Source: Pseudomonadota bacterium
Lineage (GTDB): Bacteria; Pseudomonadota; Alphaproteobacteria; Rhodobacterales; Rhodobacteraceae
Length of the DNA stretch: 64,000 bases
Assembly (NCBI GenBank): GCA_020161655.1
Contig: JAIUPC010000024.1
Span: 1-64,000, forward strand
Direction: 5' to 3'
The notes beneath the pieces are model-generated. The model was not told the DNA's origin, made no database searches, and worked only from the letters and a program-made list of their open reading frames with translations. Numbering within the stretch: position 1 is the first letter of the stretch; the number at the start of each line of letters is the position of its first letter. This document shows, piece by piece, positions 62,571-64,000 of the stretch. The position numbers and the translations under genes are program-made.

Positions 62571-63411
62571 GACCGGCGTCGGACGGGCCACCCGGAAGAT
62601 TGCCGCTTGCCGGCCCTCGGAAGGGCTGCAGCAGCATCCGGTCGAGCCACAGATCGCGGCGGGTGCGGAAGCGGTCGAGACCGATCACCATGCCGTCGTG
62701 CCCGTCCTTCGGCTGGTCGCGATAGGTGCCGAGGAGCCGGTCCCACCAGGGCAGGTTGAAGCCGAAGTTGCTGTTGGTCTCCTCCGGATGGACGGAATGA
62801 TGGACGCGGTGCATGTCGGGCGTCACCAGGACGAGCCTCAGCAGCCGGTCTGCGGCGCGGGGCAGGCGGATGTTGGCGTGGCTGAAGATCGATGTCGCGT
62901 TGAGCACGACCTCGAAGACGAGGACTGCGGCAGGCGGAGCGCCTAGGGCGGTGACGATGGCGATCTTCACGGCCATCGAGATCAGGATTTCGAGAGGATG
63001 GAAGCGCAGGCCGGTCGAGGCGTCGAACTCGAGATCGGCGTGGTGCATCCGGTGCAGCCGCCAAAGCGCCGGGACAGCGTGAAACACGACATGCTGAAGA
63101 TAGATCGCGAGGTCGAGGGCGAGGAAGGCCAAAGCCAGTGCGAGCCAGCCGGGCAGGGGCAAGGTATTGAAAAGACCCCAGCCGCGCTCTTCCGCGAGGA
63201 CTGCCGCGCCGACGGCGAGAAGCGGAAAGGCGAGCCGGACGAGTGCGGTGTCGATGAAGACGAGGGCGAGGTTGTTGGACCAGCGCAAGAGGCGTGGAAT
63301 CTCCATCCGCCGCCGAGGAGCCGAAAGCTCCCAGATCGCCATCGCCGCGAGTACGGCAAGAAAGGCGGCGAGGCGGATTTGAGGTTCGTGGGCGAGAAGG
63401 GCGTCAGCCAT
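62536..63411 (-). CDS. Fatty acid hydroxylase / sterol desaturase superfamily protein
   Basis: A 291-residue integral membrane di-iron enzyme candidate. Eight-histidine motif: HVVFH (about 111-115), HRMHHADLEFD and HRVHHSVHPEETNSNFG, with membrane helices at about 10-28, 45-75 and 88-105. Such enzymes hydroxylate or desaturate lipids or sterol-like carotenoids. The Pro/Gly/Ser-rich C-terminus (PGGPSDAGPSASAPGRRRR) overlaps the EamA gene's 3' end, so its last codons may be poorly constrained. Confidence 0.87.
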   Translation of the reverse strand: MADALLAHEPQIRLAAFLAVLAAMAIWELSAPRRRMEIPRLLRWSNNLALVFIDTALVRLAFPLLAVGAAVLAEERGWGLFNTLPLPGWLALALAFLALDLAIYLQHVVFHAVPALWRLHRMHHADLEFDASTGLRFHPLEILISMAVKIAIVTALGAPPAAVLVFEVVLNATSIFSHANIRLPRAADRLLRLVLVTPDMHRVHHSVHPEETNSNFGFNLPWWDRLLGTYRDQPKDGHDGMVIGLDRFRTRRDLWLDRMLLQPFRGPASGNLPGGPSDAGPSASAPGRRRR

Positions 63412-63559
63412 CGTGATTCCTGCGTCTGAGGGGCCTCTTGCCAGGCCATGAAACTTGCAACCGAGTGAACGCGGCGGATGAGTTGCCCGGCGAGCGAAGG
63501 CGAACCAGTGATCGGTTCCACCGATTTGTTGGACGGGACGATGTTGGAGGCACGCCGTC

Positions 63560-64000
63560 TCACGCCTTCAGATAGTCGCTGATATGCCGGACCTTAACCT
63601 CGCGAGGAGTTTCCGAACCGCGCTGCATCAGGAAACGCACCTCGTCCCCAAGCGCGTGCTTGCGGATCGCGACCTGAGTCTCCCAGAAGTCGCCGACGTG
63701 TTGGCCATCAACCGAGAGGAGCAGCTCTCCCCCTTGCACGCCGGCCCGCGCCAGCTGGCTTTCCGGGCCGGGATCCTGGAGGACGAAACCGGGCGGCCCC
63801 GACTCGGTCGAGGCTGCGCCGCTCCACGCGGTGATCAGCGTTCGGGTGCCCAAATCCACGCAGCCGCAGGCGCCTATGCTGCACATGGGGCAGATACATG
63901 CACAAAGATGCCCGTCCTGGGCGAGTTGCCGAGCCACAACCCCTGGCAGCAGCCGCGCCGTGGACAGTGCGGCGTCGGCATGCGCCTTCAGATGCTTCGG
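63560..64000 (-). CDS. PDZ-domain protein with N-terminal cysteine cluster (5' end outside window)
   Basis: The open frame runs to the right edge without a stop, so the start lies outside; a GTG at 63937 is only one possible internal start. Visible are a Cys-rich segment (CACICPMCSIGACGC, six Cys in 15 residues), GFVLQDPGPESQLARAGVQGGE and GELLLSVDGQHVGDFWETQVAIR, the core of a PDZ ligand-binding domain, ending in a basic C-terminus. The cluster might bind a metal or a Fe-S unit. I do not recognise the family. A 148-bp gap with no obvious gene separates it from the desaturase-fold gene. Confidence 0.6.
   Translation of the reverse strand, partial: PKHLKAHADAALSTARLLPGVVARQLAQDGHLCACICPMCSIGACGCVDLGTRTLITAWSGAASTESGPPGFVLQDPGPESQLARAGVQGGELLLSVDGQHVGDFWETQVAIRKHALGDEVRFLMQRGSETPREVKVRHISDYLKA

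Noticed and set aside
1..64000. CRISPR arrays, tRNA or rRNA genes, prophage or insertion sequences
   Set aside because: No direct-repeat arrays, cloverleaf-like gaps, integrase or transposase motifs were seen in any gap or frame.

Overview
The window reads as chromosomal DNA of an alphaproteobacterium in or near the Rhodobacteraceae. The evidence is high GC with strong third-position bias, a ctaC-ctaB-small ORF-ctaG-ctaE-SURF1 cytochrome oxidase cluster without ctaD, a pcm-tolC-PopZ-like gene string near valS, and the short GC-hairpin intergenic repeats familiar from this family. I see no phage, insertion sequence, CRISPR array, rRNA or tRNA. The order of core genes looks like stable chromosome.

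Layout. 0-1.4 kb: the start of a Flp-type pilin (minus strand, running off the left edge) and a lytic transglycosylase. 1.4-6.5 kb: a set matching the decaprenylphosphoryl-arabinose (DPA) route of mycobacteria: a HAD-UbiA fusion (DPPR synthase type), a DprE2-like SDR, a DprE1-like FAD oxidase and a flippase-like membrane protein, with a MaoC-fold protein between them. 6.5-8.9 kb: scoAB CoA-transferase, a small GNAT protein and a divergent PAS-LuxR regulator. 8.9-14.8 kb: topA with a decayed L,D-transpeptidase tail beside it, dprA, a minimal K+ channel and tldD. 15-19.2 kb: cytochrome c oxidase and its assembly factors. 19.2-23.9 kb: thrC, an M16 peptidase, RimJ-like GNAT and a GlcD-type FAD oxidase. 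24-25.3 kb: an orphan membrane protein and apt.

25.4-44.4 kb is the catabolic heart of the window. Two divergent operons meet at 30.75-30.86 kb: aldehyde dehydrogenase, HpcH/HpaI aldolase, D-hydroxyacid dehydrogenase, Gfo/Idh dehydrogenase and rpiR run leftward; iolD, iolE, an SDR, a sugar isomerase-fold protein and a second Gfo/Idh run rightward. A third operon (xylF-, xylH- and xylG-like ABC transporter, xylA, a Tat-exported vanadium haloperoxidase-type protein and an FG-GAP/CRTAC1 protein) follows. One inverted-repeat operator architecture, GCARY-N4-RYTGC, occurs twice before rpiR, once in the divergent iolD promoter and once before xylF, so a single RpiR-type repressor probably controls all three. 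The cluster has IolD and IolE but no IolB, IolC, IolJ or IolA, and instead carries an HpcH aldolase and a different aldehyde dehydrogenase. This suggests a non-phosphorylative variant of cyclitol breakdown.

44.4-47.4 kb: modE-modA-modB-modC with a palindromic Mo-box. 47.4-53.9 kb: an orphan D12-class adenine methyltransferase, pcm, tolC, a PopZ-like polar scaffold gene, a small conserved protein, efp and ygfZ. 54-64 kb: two aminotransferases, an MFS exporter, valS, an EamA transporter, a sterol-desaturase-fold protein and a PDZ protein with a cysteine cluster that runs off the right edge. Three copies of a roughly 90-bp GC-rich palindromic repeat (two sharing 67 identical bases) lie in the intergenic gaps at 36.7, 55.3 and 61.6 kb.

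Start sites were chosen from Shine-Dalgarno sequences, overlaps with upstream genes and the expected N-termini. Functional names rest on motifs recalled from known families; no database search was possible.
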